Shown here piece by piece: positions 8,555 through 17,304 of a DNA stretch of 64,000 bases (positions within the stretch are counted from its first letter, which is position 1; each line of letters begins with the position of its first letter). The position numbers and the translations under genes are program-made. Under the pieces are notes generated by a model, which made no database searches, had not been told where the DNA came from, and saw only the letters and a list, made by a program, of their open reading frames with translations. The stretch comes from Bdellovibrio bacteriovorus (lineage in GTDB: Bacteria; Bdellovibrionota; Bdellovibrionia; Bdellovibrionales; Bdellovibrionaceae): assembly GCF_002208115.1 (NCBI RefSeq), contig NZ_CP020946.1:248001-312000 (forward strand), written 5' to 3'.

Positions 8555-9028
8555 TTACATGATCCGCAAAAGATCTTCCAGGCGGTTGTAGCTTTCGCTA
8601 AGTCCGCGGTGCATGCCTGACTGTAAAACCATATCTCGCGCAGTTTTGGATTCGTAGCGCAAGACCACCGTGTGCAGCGTGGTTTTGCCGTCTTCGGTCA
8701 GCGAAAGGTCATTCAGGCCCTCACCCGGATACCAGGGCTCATCGAAGAGCTCGGTGGTTTGCAGATGGTCGGGGCGGTGAATCTCTTTTACCACTCCGTG
8801 CATTCCCATTTCGCGGCCGTCCTCGTGGCGCCACAAATAGTGGTATTGGCCTCCGGGATGGGGATCCAGAGTGCAAACGGGCAGGGTCCATCCTTCCGGG
8901 CCCAGCAGCCAGCGTTTCAAATATTCCGGTTTCGTGTAGGCATCAAAGATTTTTTCTTTAGAGGCTTTGAATGTGCGGGTGATGACGATATTGCGGTCAC
9001 CTGCGGGTACGACTTTTAAATCGTTCAT
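8555..9028 (-). CDS. SRPBCC/AHSA1-family protein
   Basis: 157 residues spanning a full AHSA1-type SRPBCC domain: VITRTFKASKEKIFDAYTKPEYLKRWLLGPEGW at the start, a central LDPHPGGQYHYLWRHEDGREMGMHGVV, and the C-terminal helix (DMVLQSGMHRGLSESYNRLEDLLRIM). Such proteins form a hydrophobic cavity; the ligand is unknown. It is the second gene of a short operon behind a VOC-family protein (8 bases apart), next to a divergent operon that contains another SRPBCC protein. Confidence 0.88.
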   Translation of the reverse strand: MNDLKVVPAGDRNIVITRTFKASKEKIFDAYTKPEYLKRWLLGPEGWTLPVCTLDPHPGGQYHYLWRHEDGREMGMHGVVKEIHRPDHLQTTELFDEPWYPGEGLNDLSLTEDGKTTLHTVVLRYESKTARDMVLQSGMHRGLSESYNRLEDLLRIM

Positions 9029-9036
9029 GCGTCCTC

Positions 9037-9441
9037 CTATTTTGGCGGCTCTTCTCCAGAATAGCTGACAATCTCCCAGACATGTCCGTCCAGATCCTCA
9101 AAACTGCGGCTGTACATAAAACCATAGTCCGTGGGCGGCCGTGGGGACAGGCCTCCGGCTTTTTTGGCTTTGTCGATCAGCGCTTCCACCTGTTCTTTTG
9201 AATCGACGGAAAAGCAGGTAATGACTTCAATGTTCTTACGGGCATCCATGATGGTTTTGTCGGTGAAAGTCTGGAAGAAGTTTTCATCCAGAAGCATGGC
9301 GAAGATATCTTTTCCCATGACCATGCAGGCGGCGCTGTCGTTGGTGAACTTCATGTTGTATTCAAAACCCAGCTTGCTGAAGAACTCCATGGATCTTTTC
9401 AGATTCTTGACAGGAAGATTCACGTAGATTTGCTTAACCAT
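9037..9441 (-). CDS. VOC-family (glyoxalase-like) protein
   Basis: 134 residues from the ATG at 9441 (GGAG just upstream). It has the paired beta-alpha-beta-beta-beta layout of the vicinal-oxygen-chelate fold: IYVNLPVKNLKRSMEFFSKLGFEYN at the start and FEDLDGHVWEIVSY at the end. The ending with D-x-D-G-H-x-W-E matches lactoylglutathione-lyase-like proteins. It belongs to the subgroup often found beside SRPBCC and DUF1428 genes, as here. Substrate unknown. Confidence 0.88.
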   Translation of the reverse strand: MVKQIYVNLPVKNLKRSMEFFSKLGFEYNMKFTNDSAACMVMGKDIFAMLLDENFFQTFTDKTIMDARKNIEVITCFSVDSKEQVEALIDKAKKAGGLSPRPPTDYGFMYSRSFEDLDGHVWEIVSYSGEEPPK

Positions 9442-9547
9442 GCATTTCTCCTTCCAGAACGGGCCTGGTTCCATATATTGTTATTAACGTGGCAATAAGT
9501 CTCAAGTGACGATGAAGGAATACATAGAAACATAACGGAGGAATCAC

Positions 9548-9907
9548 ATGGCAAAATACGTAGATGGATTTGTACTGACTGTTCCCAAGAAAAACATGGC
9601 ACAGTATCGCAAGATGGCGATGCAGGCCTCAAAAATCTTTTTGAAGTACGGGGCGCTGGAATACAAAGAATGTGTCGGCGATGACATGAATATCGAATGG
9701 GCGCTGCCATTTCCTAAGCTGACCAAGGCAAAATCCGATGAAGTGATTGTGTTTTCATGGATCACCTACAAATCCCGTGCGGCTCGGGACCGTGCGAACA
9801 AGGCCATGATGAATGATCCGAAGATGAAGGACATGCAGCCGGATAAAATGCCATTTGATATGAAGCGCATGGCCTACGGCGGCTTCAAAACGATCGTGGA
9901 TAAATAG
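9548..9907 (+). CDS. DUF1428 (YbaA-like) protein
   Basis: 119 residues; the whole length matches the DUF1428 pattern (YVDGFVLTVPKKNMAQYRKMA, ALEYKECVGDD, VIVFSWITYKSRAARDRANKAMMNDPKM, FDMKRMAYGGFKTIV). This is a dimeric alpha/beta-barrel family like E. coli YbaA, with no assigned reaction. A GGAG site precedes the ATG. First gene of a three-gene operon with an SRPBCC protein and a DoxX-like membrane protein. Confidence 0.9.
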   Translation: MAKYVDGFVLTVPKKNMAQYRKMAMQASKIFLKYGALEYKECVGDDMNIEWALPFPKLTKAKSDEVIVFSWITYKSRAARDRANKAMMNDPKMKDMQPDKMPFDMKRMAYGGFKTIVDK

Positions 9908-9920
9908 GTTCGGAAAGTCT

Positions 9921-10466
9921 ATGAAAACGTTTGGAATAATAGTTGGTTCCCTGGTGGCATTGATTCTGGTGCTGGGACTTCTGGCACCCAAGGACTTTAA
10001 GGTCAGCCGTGACATCATTATCGATAGGCCCCAGTCTGAAGTTTACGCCTATGTGAAACAACTGAAGAATCAGAACCTGTGGAATGCCTGGTTTCTGAAA
10101 GACCCCAAAGTTAAGATGGAATACCAAGGCGAGGACGGGACCATCGGTTTTGTCGCTTCCTGGGAAAGCGCGATGAAAGAGGTCGGAGTGGGTGAGCAGG
10201 AGATCAAAGGTCTTTCTGAAAACACTCGCGTGGACACCGAGATCCGTTTTAAGATCCCGATGGAAGCCAGCTTTGATTCTTACGTGACCACGGAGGCTGT
10301 GGACGCCGGTCAGACCCGCGTCACCATGGGAATGCATGATGAGATGTCCATCCCCATGAATGTGATGAGCTTCCTGTTTAACAAGATTTTTGGCGGCGAA
10401 GACCATATCATCCGGGACATGGATCAGAGTCTGATAAATTTGAAAACACAGCTTGAGCAGAAATAA
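9921..10466 (+). CDS. Membrane-anchored SRPBCC-family protein
   Basis: 181 residues: one N-terminal hydrophobic helix (FGIIVGSLVALILVLGLLAP) followed by an SRPBCC (polyketide-cyclase-like) domain (FKVSRDIIIDRPQSEVYAYVKQLKNQNLWNAWFLKDP, then a long C-terminal helix with MDQSLINLKTQLEQ). The anchor means the ligand-binding domain sits against a membrane, most simply on the periplasmic face. Middle gene of the DUF1428/SRPBCC/DoxX operon, 13 bases after the first gene. Confidence 0.85.
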   Translation: MKTFGIIVGSLVALILVLGLLAPKDFKVSRDIIIDRPQSEVYAYVKQLKNQNLWNAWFLKDPKVKMEYQGEDGTIGFVASWESAMKEVGVGEQEIKGLSENTRVDTEIRFKIPMEASFDSYVTTEAVDAGQTRVTMGMHDEMSIPMNVMSFLFNKIFGGEDHIIRDMDQSLINLKTQLEQK

Positions 10467-10480
10467 GGAGAGAGAGTTTT

Positions 10481-10870
10481 ATGCGATCTAAATTGGCAAC
10501 AGGTTCCCGTTATTTACTGGGTTTGATTTACTTTGTTTTTGGATTGAACGGCTTTTTGCAGTTCATTCCCGCACCACCAACAATGCCAGAAGGGGCGATG
10601 GCCTTTATGGGGGGGATGATGGCGGCGCCTTATTTTTTCCCGGTATTGAAAGGCACGGAAGTGATCTGTGGAGCTTTGCTGCTGAGTGGATTTGCGGTCC
10701 CGCTGGCTTTGGTGATTCTGGCGCCAATCACTTTGCAGATTTTCCTTTTCCATTCCTTCCTTACGCCGGGTCTTGAGAATGTCATCATGCCTGTGGTGAT
10801 GATAGCCCTGCATGTACTGGCAGCCACTGGATACTGGAATCTTTATAAGCCATTGTTTAAAAGAGGCTGA
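10481..10870 (+). CDS. DoxX-like membrane protein
   Basis: 129 residues with four hydrophobic helices and a DoxX-type start (GSRYLLGLIYFVFGLNGFLQFIP). The central KGTEVICGALLLSGFAVPLALVILAPI corresponds to the conserved E-x-x-G-G/A-L segment of the family. Function unknown; DoxX-like proteins have been linked to redox stress. Last gene of the operon; its 3' end overlaps the convergent hybrid-kinase gene by 28 bases. A related protein is at 32919-33344. Confidence 0.85.
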   Translation: MRSKLATGSRYLLGLIYFVFGLNGFLQFIPAPPTMPEGAMAFMGGMMAAPYFFPVLKGTEVICGALLLSGFAVPLALVILAPITLQIFLFHSFLTPGLENVIMPVVMIALHVLAATGYWNLYKPLFKRG

Positions 10871-12912
10871 GGTCGTGGCGGGCTTTTTCCCGTCAGGCGC
10901 AGCACTTCTTTGACAATGCTTTTGATCGGACTGGGTTTGCTTAAATGCTGCTGGAAACCGGATTCCAGCGCTTTGCGAATGTCTTCGGTGCTGGTATACG
11001 CCGACAGGGCAATTGCCGGCAGGTGACGGTTTCGCGGGCCTTCCCAGTCCCGCAATGCCCGAATCAGTTCATATCCGTCCATCTCAGGCATGCCAATATC
11101 TGAAATCAGAATATCAAACTGACCTTCTTTTAACTGAGCCAAGGCTTGTTTCGGTAAAGACGTGTCAGTCACCAGAGCCCCTTCCCGCTGCAGCAGGCGT
11201 TTGATCAGCACCAACGTGTCCTCTGAGTCGTCCACCAAAAACACCCGCAGCCCCGACAATGATCCTTTTGCATCTTCGTCGATGAATTGCAGCTTTTCGG
11301 TGTTTCCACTTAAGTTCATTGCCGGAGCCTGCGTGGCTTCCATCGAAACCAGCGGCAACTGGAACCTGAAGGTCGCACCCCGGTTTTTTCCACCACTGCT
11401 GACTTCGATGCTGCCGCCGTGAAGTTCGGTCATATGTTTTGCAATCGAAAGGCCCAATCCCAGTCCCATGCGCTTGCGATTCATGCCGGAATCCTCCTGC
11501 CAGAACTTTTCAAACATATAGGGAAGATTTTCCGGTTCAATGCCCTGACCTGAGTCCTTCACTGAAACACTGAATTGCGAGTCGTACTTTTGGCAATCCA
11601 CGTGAATATGACCGCCATGAGGTGTGAACTTGATGGCGTTGGAAAGAAGATTCCACAGGATCTGGCGGAATCGATCCGGATCGACCACGGCAGGCGTTGC
11701 GGCTTCGCTGCAGGTGAATTGCAGTGAAATGCCCTTGGCATTGGCGGCGGTTTCAAGGGATTCCATCACGGATTGAATCAGCTCCTGTACAATCACTTTC
11801 TTCAGGCTTAATTTGGTCTTCCCGGTGGTGATGCGAGAAATTTCCAGCGTGTCGGAAACCAGGCGTATTTCGTGATTCAGATTTCGCTCAATGGCCTCCA
11901 GCGCATCGTGATATTCCCGTGACAGGGGATCTGAGCCTTTTAAAAGATCCAGGCCCCCTTTGATGATGTTCAGCGGGGTGCGCAGTTCATGGGACAGGGT
12001 CGCCAGAAAGTCATCTTTCTTTCTGTGGGCAGTGTGAAGCTGCTGAATCCGCTCTTCCAGCTCTTTGTGAAGGGCATTGCGGCTCATGGCGATGGAAAGA
12101 GTGTTCACCAGGGACTGGACGAAACGGACCTCCTCTTCGGAAAAGTGGCGGATGGACCTGTTCATCAGTAAAAGCAGGCCAAACTTCTGGTCTTTCTCAA
12201 GTCCCTGCACTGGAACAATCAGGCAGGAGTTAAAGCCCTCTTCCCGCAGGTCCCGGGTAGAAGATAGCTTCATCGCCAGATCTCCATCCAGCAAAAGTTT
12301 CGGCGTGCGCAGATTCCAAAAGCTGGACCGGGCGAATTCTTCTGACATTTTTTCTGAATCACGACGGATCATTTCGACAGCGGAAAGTTTCAGGCACTTC
12401 AGGGCGCTTTGCCTTAAGTGTTCGATCATCTGCTCGGGATAGGCCTCGGTCATGACAAATTTCGAGAAATCAAAAAGAATCTGCATCTGCTCGAACTGCT
12501 GTCGCATCAGCACTTCGGCGGATTTTCTTTCAATGGCGGCATAGATTCCGCGCACCATTGCTTCGGATGTCAGTTCCGACTTGCAAAGATAGTCCTGCGC
12601 ACCTTCGTGCACTTTTTTGAGGGCGAATTCCCGGTCTTCCAAGGCAGACAGGATGATGATTGGGGCATCCGGCAAAATGGCCTGCATACGGGGCAGGGTT
12701 TCATCCAGGTCACTGTCCGGCAAACGCAGGTCCAGCAACACCAAGTCATATCTTTTGGTGTCTATCAGTTGAAGAGCGGTCTTTAGCATCGCGGCGCGAT
12801 CCAGGGTGATTTCGGGAACGTCCTTCACACGGCGAATATAGCGCGAAATGATGAAGGCGTGTTCATCGTTGTCCTCCACCAGCAGAATATTCAGTGGCTT
12901 CAGGGGTGACAT
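10843..12912 (-). CDS. Hybrid sensor kinase: receiver-GAF-HisKA-HATPase-receiver
   Basis: 689 residues from the ATG at 12912 (AAGGAG upstream). Domain order: receiver (about 8-125; LLVEDND, LLDLRLPDSD), a GAF-like domain (about 140-290), a dimerisation domain with the phospho-His in SHELRTPLNIIKG, an HATPase domain (WNLLSNAIKFTP, DSGQGI, GLGLGLSIAK) and a C-terminal receiver (VFLVDDSEDT, ISDIGMPEMDGYE). No membrane segment, so it is a cytosolic kinase whose input is probably the first receiver. Its start overlaps the upstream receiver stop by one base (TGATG), making it the output end of a three-gene phosphorelay operon. Confidence 0.93.
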   Translation of the reverse strand: MSPLKPLNILLVEDNDEHAFIISRYIRRVKDVPEITLDRAAMLKTALQLIDTKRYDLVLLDLRLPDSDLDETLPRMQAILPDAPIIILSALEDREFALKKVHEGAQDYLCKSELTSEAMVRGIYAAIERKSAEVLMRQQFEQMQILFDFSKFVMTEAYPEQMIEHLRQSALKCLKLSAVEMIRRDSEKMSEEFARSSFWNLRTPKLLLDGDLAMKLSSTRDLREEGFNSCLIVPVQGLEKDQKFGLLLLMNRSIRHFSEEEVRFVQSLVNTLSIAMSRNALHKELEERIQQLHTAHRKKDDFLATLSHELRTPLNIIKGGLDLLKGSDPLSREYHDALEAIERNLNHEIRLVSDTLEISRITTGKTKLSLKKVIVQELIQSVMESLETAANAKGISLQFTCSEAATPAVVDPDRFRQILWNLLSNAIKFTPHGGHIHVDCQKYDSQFSVSVKDSGQGIEPENLPYMFEKFWQEDSGMNRKRMGLGLGLSIAKHMTELHGGSIEVSSGGKNRGATFRFQLPLVSMEATQAPAMNLSGNTEKLQFIDEDAKGSLSGLRVFLVDDSEDTLVLIKRLLQREGALVTDTSLPKQALAQLKEGQFDILISDIGMPEMDGYELIRALRDWEGPRNRHLPAIALSAYTSTEDIRKALESGFQQHLSKPSPIKSIVKEVLRLTGKSPPRPQPLLNNGL

Positions 12913-13382
12913 CACGGCTCCTTTTCGGCCTCGGGCTTGGAAATATTGCGATTCCAAACGCCCCAATAGGTGGCCATGCTTTCCACCATTTTCTTAAGAT
13001 CATCGGCTTGCAATGGCTTTACCAGATAACTATTGGCGTGCAGATCGTAGGCTTTCATTTTGTCGACTTCTGCATCTGAAGTGGTCAGCACGATGATGGG
13101 AATTTTGCGAAGCCGCGCGTCGTCTTTCACCTCGGAAAGAACTTCGTGTCCGTCAAGGCGGGGTAATTTCAGATCCAGCAGGATGATGTCCGGCTTTTCC
13201 CGGTGCTCATAGGGGGTCAGGCCGCGCAGATACTGAAGTGCCTGCACGCCGTCGCTGACGCGGTCCACTTTGTGGACGAAGGATTCTTTCTTCAGGTTTC
13301 TCATGACAATCAGGGCGTGATCATCGTTGTCTTCCACCAGAAGAATTCTTAAAGGGTGTTTGGCATCATGACTTGGCTGCAT
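12912..13382 (-). CDS. Stand-alone response regulator (receiver only)
   Basis: 156 residues from the ATG at 13382. A single receiver domain with the acidic pair in LLVEDNDDHA, the phospho-Asp in DIILLDLKLPRLDGHE, the Thr in IVLTTSDAE and the Lys in SYLVKPLQ. There is no output domain. It resembles the Rcp1-type receivers that shuttle phosphate from phytochrome-like kinases. The gene starts inside the 3' end of the PAS kinase (17-base overlap) and ends in the start codon of the hybrid kinase, so it likely links the two. Confidence 0.93.
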   Translation of the reverse strand: MQPSHDAKHPLRILLVEDNDDHALIVMRNLKKESFVHKVDRVSDGVQALQYLRGLTPYEHREKPDIILLDLKLPRLDGHEVLSEVKDDARLRKIPIIVLTTSDAEVDKMKAYDLHANSYLVKPLQADDLKKMVESMATYWGVWNRNISKPEAEKEP

Positions 13383-14499
13383 CGAAGACTCCTCGCTCGG
13401 TGAAGAATTTTGGGAAGGCCAGCCAGAATGTGGCTCCTTCATTTTCCCGCGATTCCACCCAGGCGCGCCCACCGTGCAGTTGCATGATTCTTTGCACGAT
13501 AGCCAGCCCCACGCCTGTTCCTTCTTTCGAGTTGTCCAGACGCTGAAACAGTCCAAATATTTTGCGATGATAGGCCGGGGCAATCCCCGGGCCGTTGTCC
13601 TTCACACCCACCAGCATTTCCGTGGGCGCATCCTTCGTCAGGATTTGGATTTGCGGATTGGGATTCTCGGTTCCGTATTTCAGGGCATTGGTGATCAGAT
13701 TCTCCATCACCTGATACAGGCGGCGACGGTCGCCGATCACTTTCGGGAGTTCGACGGGAACCTGCACATCTATTTTGCGGTCGCTGAAGCGGTTTGAGAA
13801 GTTTTCCAGAATTTCATTCAGGATGTCATTCATACTGACGTCACTTAGGTTCAGTTCCATGCGGCCGGCTCGGCTTAATTGCAGCAGATCGTTGATAAGT
13901 TCCTGCATGCGCTTGTGGGCTTTTTCCAGACGGTCGATGGAATCAGCGACATCATCCATGTTGCCGCTTTTAATATCTTCTTTGATGAATTCAATGAATG
14001 AAGAACTGGTCACCAGGGGTGATTTCAAGTCATGGGAAACCGTGTATACGAATTGTTCCATCTCCTGATTCTTCTGCTGAAGCTCATCATAGGCGTGTTT
14101 CAGACGGGTTTCGATCGTCTTTCTTTCCGTGATGTCGACGATGGAAGCAATCGCATAGTTGCTGTTGTCGATAGTAATGTGGTTCAGTCCGATTTCCACC
14201 GGAATTTCTTTACCATCCTTGCAAAGTCCGCTGAGATCACGCCCCGCCCCCATCTGGCGTTTGGCCGGGTTTTGCATGAAGCTTTCGCGATGTTTGGGAT
14301 GGTTGTGCCGCGACCCCATCGGTACCAGTCGTTCTATCGCCGAACCCTTGAGTTCGCCGGGATTGTATCCGAACATTTTTTCCATCTCTGCGTTGCACAG
14401 GACGATGAATCCGGCTTTGTTCACCATGACGATACCTGTGGGCAAAGACTCGATGATGGTTTTAAACCGGTTCTCATGCTCGAAGGCTACAGTTTCCAC
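13366..14499 (-). CDS. PAS-domain sensor histidine kinase
   Basis: 377 residues from a GTG at 14499 that lies just after a GGGGG site; the frame opens further upstream to 14571 (another GTG) but without a ribosome site. Domains: PAS (about 5-120; FKTIIESLPTGIVMVNKAGFI, MFGYNPGELKG), then a dimerisation domain with phospho-His in TVSHDLKSPLVTS, then HATPase (MENLITNALKYG, DNGPGI, GTGVGLAIVQ). No membrane helix, so the signal is cytosolic. Layout and partner receiver resemble bacteriophytochrome-type relays, but no chromophore domain is present. Confidence 0.9.
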   Translation of the reverse strand: METVAFEHENRFKTIIESLPTGIVMVNKAGFIVLCNAEMEKMFGYNPGELKGSAIERLVPMGSRHNHPKHRESFMQNPAKRQMGAGRDLSGLCKDGKEIPVEIGLNHITIDNSNYAIASIVDITERKTIETRLKHAYDELQQKNQEMEQFVYTVSHDLKSPLVTSSSFIEFIKEDIKSGNMDDVADSIDRLEKAHKRMQELINDLLQLSRAGRMELNLSDVSMNDILNEILENFSNRFSDRKIDVQVPVELPKVIGDRRRLYQVMENLITNALKYGTENPNPQIQILTKDAPTEMLVGVKDNGPGIAPAYHRKIFGLFQRLDNSKEGTGVGLAIVQRIMQLHGGRAWVESRENEGATFWLAFPKFFTERGVFDAAKS

Positions 14500-14718
14500 A
14501 CATCCCCCTTTATTCCTAAGCACAATTTCAGTTTGTTTAGGCAAAAATGCGGACGCAATATGTTTAATCACAAGTGTGTTTTCACAGTGGATTTTTCTTT
14601 AGCACCACTTAGCGGTTCATTTTAGCAAAGCACGCGAATCAACTTTCTCTTTCGTTTAATTTCGCTACCTTCTGGCTGTGAAAGAATTTTCACCAACGCA
14701 GGATTCAAGGAGGATGAT

Positions 14719-15642
14719 ATGCGTTTCTCGAAGTTAATTCTGACTTTGTTTTTAGTCACAGCCACATCACTGACAGCAAAAGGCTTCGTGATGACAGATG
14801 CGCAATACGCGCCCTTGCACGATGACCCACAACCCCCGGGATGGTCCGCCTGGACAAGCGTTGGCGGGGTGGGCACTTCAGATCCCGCCAGTTGCTCCCG
14901 CAGCAACTTCCGCACGGATCTGTTCGTGCGTGGTACAGACAATGCTCTTTGGTATCGTCACTGGAACGGATCCAGTTGGGGTTCTTGGACGTCGCTGGGG
15001 GGTTTCCTGACGTCTTCACCCGCGGCGGCTTGCTGGGGCCCCAACCGCATTGATGTCTTCGTGCGTGGCGGAGACAACGCTCTTTGGCAGCGCACGTTCC
15101 GTCACGGAGTGTGGCAACCGTGGGTGTCGCTTGGTGGCTTTCTGACTTCGGGCCCAGCCGCGGCCACGTGGTCGGGGGGACGTCTTGATGTGTTCGTTCG
15201 CGGTGGTGACAACGCCCTCTGGCATAAGTGGTTCACTGGGGGAGCTTGGTCTGGATGGGAGTCGCTGGGAGGAGTGCTGACGTCAGATCCTGCTGCGGTC
15301 TCTTGGTCCAGCGGACGGATTGATGTGTTTGTGCGAGGAACAGACAACGCCCTTTGGCACATCTGGTATTGGGGAGGCTGGTCCGGATGGGAATCCCTGG
15401 GCGGAGTTTTAACTTCGTCACCGGGGGTTTCATCATGGGGTAATGGCCGTCTTGATGTGTATGTACGGGGAACTGACAATGCCCTCTGGCACAAGTGGTA
15501 CAGCGGCGGCTGGTCCGCTTGGGAATCTTTAGGAGGCGTTTTAACCTCCGGGCCGGATGCCACATCATCTGCGCGAAATCGAACGCTGGTGTTTGTAAAA
15601 GGCACGGACAACGCGATTTGGTATCGATCGTGGAAACAGTAG
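14719..15642 (+). CDS. Secreted PLL-like lectin-type beta-propeller (six repeats)
   Basis: 307 residues with a signal peptide (RFSKLILTLFLVTATSLTAKG) behind an AGGAGG site. From residue 42 to the end there are six copies of a ~45-residue repeat: W-x-x-W-x-S-L-G-G near the start, a T-S-x-P segment, then D-V-F-V-R-G-x-D-N-A-L-W. The pattern is that of the Photorhabdus PLL-type fucose-binding lectins (known members are seven-bladed). Each repeat should form one blade, so this one would be six-bladed. The mature protein is outside the cytoplasm and could bind glycans on the cell's own or a prey surface. Sugar specificity is inference. Confidence 0.8.
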   Translation: MRFSKLILTLFLVTATSLTAKGFVMTDAQYAPLHDDPQPPGWSAWTSVGGVGTSDPASCSRSNFRTDLFVRGTDNALWYRHWNGSSWGSWTSLGGFLTSSPAAACWGPNRIDVFVRGGDNALWQRTFRHGVWQPWVSLGGFLTSGPAAATWSGGRLDVFVRGGDNALWHKWFTGGAWSGWESLGGVLTSDPAAVSWSSGRIDVFVRGTDNALWHIWYWGGWSGWESLGGVLTSSPGVSSWGNGRLDVYVRGTDNALWHKWYSGGWSAWESLGGVLTSGPDATSSARNRTLVFVKGTDNAIWYRSWKQ

Positions 15643-15652
15643 AAATAAAAAG

Positions 15653-15680
15653 GCCGGGTTTTTAGACCCGGCTTTTTCTT
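15653..15680. terminator. Bidirectional terminator between lectin and AbgT genes
   Basis: Seven-base GC-rich stem (GCCGGGT / ACCCGGC, 15653-15659 and 15666-15672) with a six-base loop. T-rich runs follow on both sides: TTTTTCTTT on the plus strand, and the complement of AAATAAAAA on the minus. It can end both convergent transcripts. Confidence 0.9.
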
Positions 15681-17224
15681 TATTGTCCTGGCATCACATA
15701 GAGCAGATTTGCTCCCGGTCCCAGTGGCAGCTTCAGGCCGATCCACGCAAACAGCAACAACGACCAGAAGATCGTAAAGGCGATCGAGTACGGCAGCATC
15801 AGGGCGATCAAAGTTCCCAGGCGTGCTTTGGGCTCATACTTGTTCGCAAATGCCAGAATCAGCGGGAAGTACGGCATCAATGGCGAGATAATATTCACGA
15901 CGGAATCCGCCACACGGTAAGAAGCTTGCGTTAGTTCCGGCGCAATTCCCAGCAGCATGAACATCGGCACAAACACCGGAGCCATCAGGGCCCATTTCGC
16001 TGAAGCACTTCCCAGGAACAGATCCACCACGCAAGTCAGAATGATGAAGCCAATCATCAGCGGGATGGCGCTTAAGTTCATATCCTTCAGAAGTTCAGAG
16101 CCCTTCACCGCCAGAATCAATCCAACGTTCGAGGAGTTGAACAAAGCAATAAACTGCGCGGCAAAGAAGACCATGACCAGATACGGAGCCATCGTTGCCA
16201 TGGCGTCTTGCATGGCGCTGGTGACGTCAGTTTGGGATTTGAAGGTTTTTGCCGCAAAGCCATAGACCACACCAGTGGAGGCGGCAAGGAAGAACACCAT
16301 CGGGATGATGCCCTTTAAAAACGGCGAATCCAACAAAGAGCCATTGGCAGGATTTCTTAAGAAGCCAGTTTCAGGGACTGTGCCCCACAAAACCAGCAGA
16401 GCGAAGATCGCAAACACAACGCCGGCCCACAGCAGACCCTTTCTTTCGTAGGCATTCAAAGACTCTGGAGCCGTGCGCTCGGCTGCACCTTTGTATTCAC
16501 CCAAAAACGGCAGCGTGATCTTTTTGGCCACAAGAGTTCCCACACCAATGATGAGCACAGAGGAAACTGACATAAAGTACCAGTTTACCACCGGAGTGAC
16601 GGTGTAAGCAGGATCGATGATTCGCGCGGCTTCCTGAGAAAGACCTGAAAGCACAGTGTCGGCCACACTCAGCATGAAGTTGGCTGCAAAACCCCCAGAC
16701 ACCCCGGCAAAACAAATTGCCAGACCAGCCAGAGGGTTCAGACCCGCACTATGAAAGGCCATCGCTGAAAGGGGAATCAACAGCACATAGCCGATGTCTC
16801 CGGCGGTGTGGGACATGATTCCGGCCAACAGCACCGCGGGCACCAGAAGCTGACGCGGGGACTTGATCACCAGCAGGCGCAGCAAAGCGCCCAGCAATCC
16901 ACTTTTTTCTGTCAGACTGAAACCCAGCATCGCCACCAGCACCGTTCCTAGGGGAGCAAAGCCGGTGAAGTTTTTCAGCATGTCAGTCAGAACCATGTGC
17001 AGGCCCGATACGGAAAGAAGGTTCACCGCAGTGATGCTTTCTTTTTTGACCGGATGAATGGCCTCAACGCCCGAACCACTGATGACCGCCGACAGCAGAA
17101 CCACCAGAATTGTTAATAACAGGAACATCAAAGCCGGTTGTGGCAGGGCGTTCCCCGCGCGTTCGACCTTTAGCAGAAAGCGATACAACGGTCCGGACTC
17201 TACAGTATTATCAGTACTCGACAT
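15680..17224 (-). CDS. AbgT-family transporter
   Basis: 514 residues with about 11-13 hydrophobic helices, the AbgT length. Family features include LKVERAGNALPQPALMFLLLTI at the N-terminus, GLHMVLTDMLKNFTGFAPLGTVLVAMLGF, the SHTAGDIGYVLLIPLSA hairpin region, and the C-terminal ASAKWALMAPVFVPMFMLLG and VVNIISPLMPYFPLIL. AbgT proteins move p-aminobenzoyl-glutamate inwards or, in some characterised members, sulfonamides outwards. No abgA/abgB hydrolase genes lie nearby. Monocistronic. Confidence 0.92.
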   Translation of the reverse strand: MSSTDNTVESGPLYRFLLKVERAGNALPQPALMFLLLTILVVLLSAVISGSGVEAIHPVKKESITAVNLLSVSGLHMVLTDMLKNFTGFAPLGTVLVAMLGFSLTEKSGLLGALLRLLVIKSPRQLLVPAVLLAGIMSHTAGDIGYVLLIPLSAMAFHSAGLNPLAGLAICFAGVSGGFAANFMLSVADTVLSGLSQEAARIIDPAYTVTPVVNWYFMSVSSVLIIGVGTLVAKKITLPFLGEYKGAAERTAPESLNAYERKGLLWAGVVFAIFALLVLWGTVPETGFLRNPANGSLLDSPFLKGIIPMVFFLAASTGVVYGFAAKTFKSQTDVTSAMQDAMATMAPYLVMVFFAAQFIALFNSSNVGLILAVKGSELLKDMNLSAIPLMIGFIILTCVVDLFLGSASAKWALMAPVFVPMFMLLGIAPELTQASYRVADSVVNIISPLMPYFPLILAFANKYEPKARLGTLIALMLPYSIAFTIFWSLLLFAWIGLKLPLGPGANLLYVMPGQ

Positions 17225-17304
17225 GTGAAAATTTCCCCCTCAGGCGAATATCTTTTAATATTTGTAAGTACTTGTCACATATTAAAGACAAAGTAAGATG
17301 AGTT

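Noticed and set aside
15102-15746. Minus-strand frame of 214 codons with repeated P/R/T-rich units opposite the lectin
   Set aside because: The repetition mirrors the six lectin repeats; it also runs into the AbgT gene's 3' end. No ribosome site.
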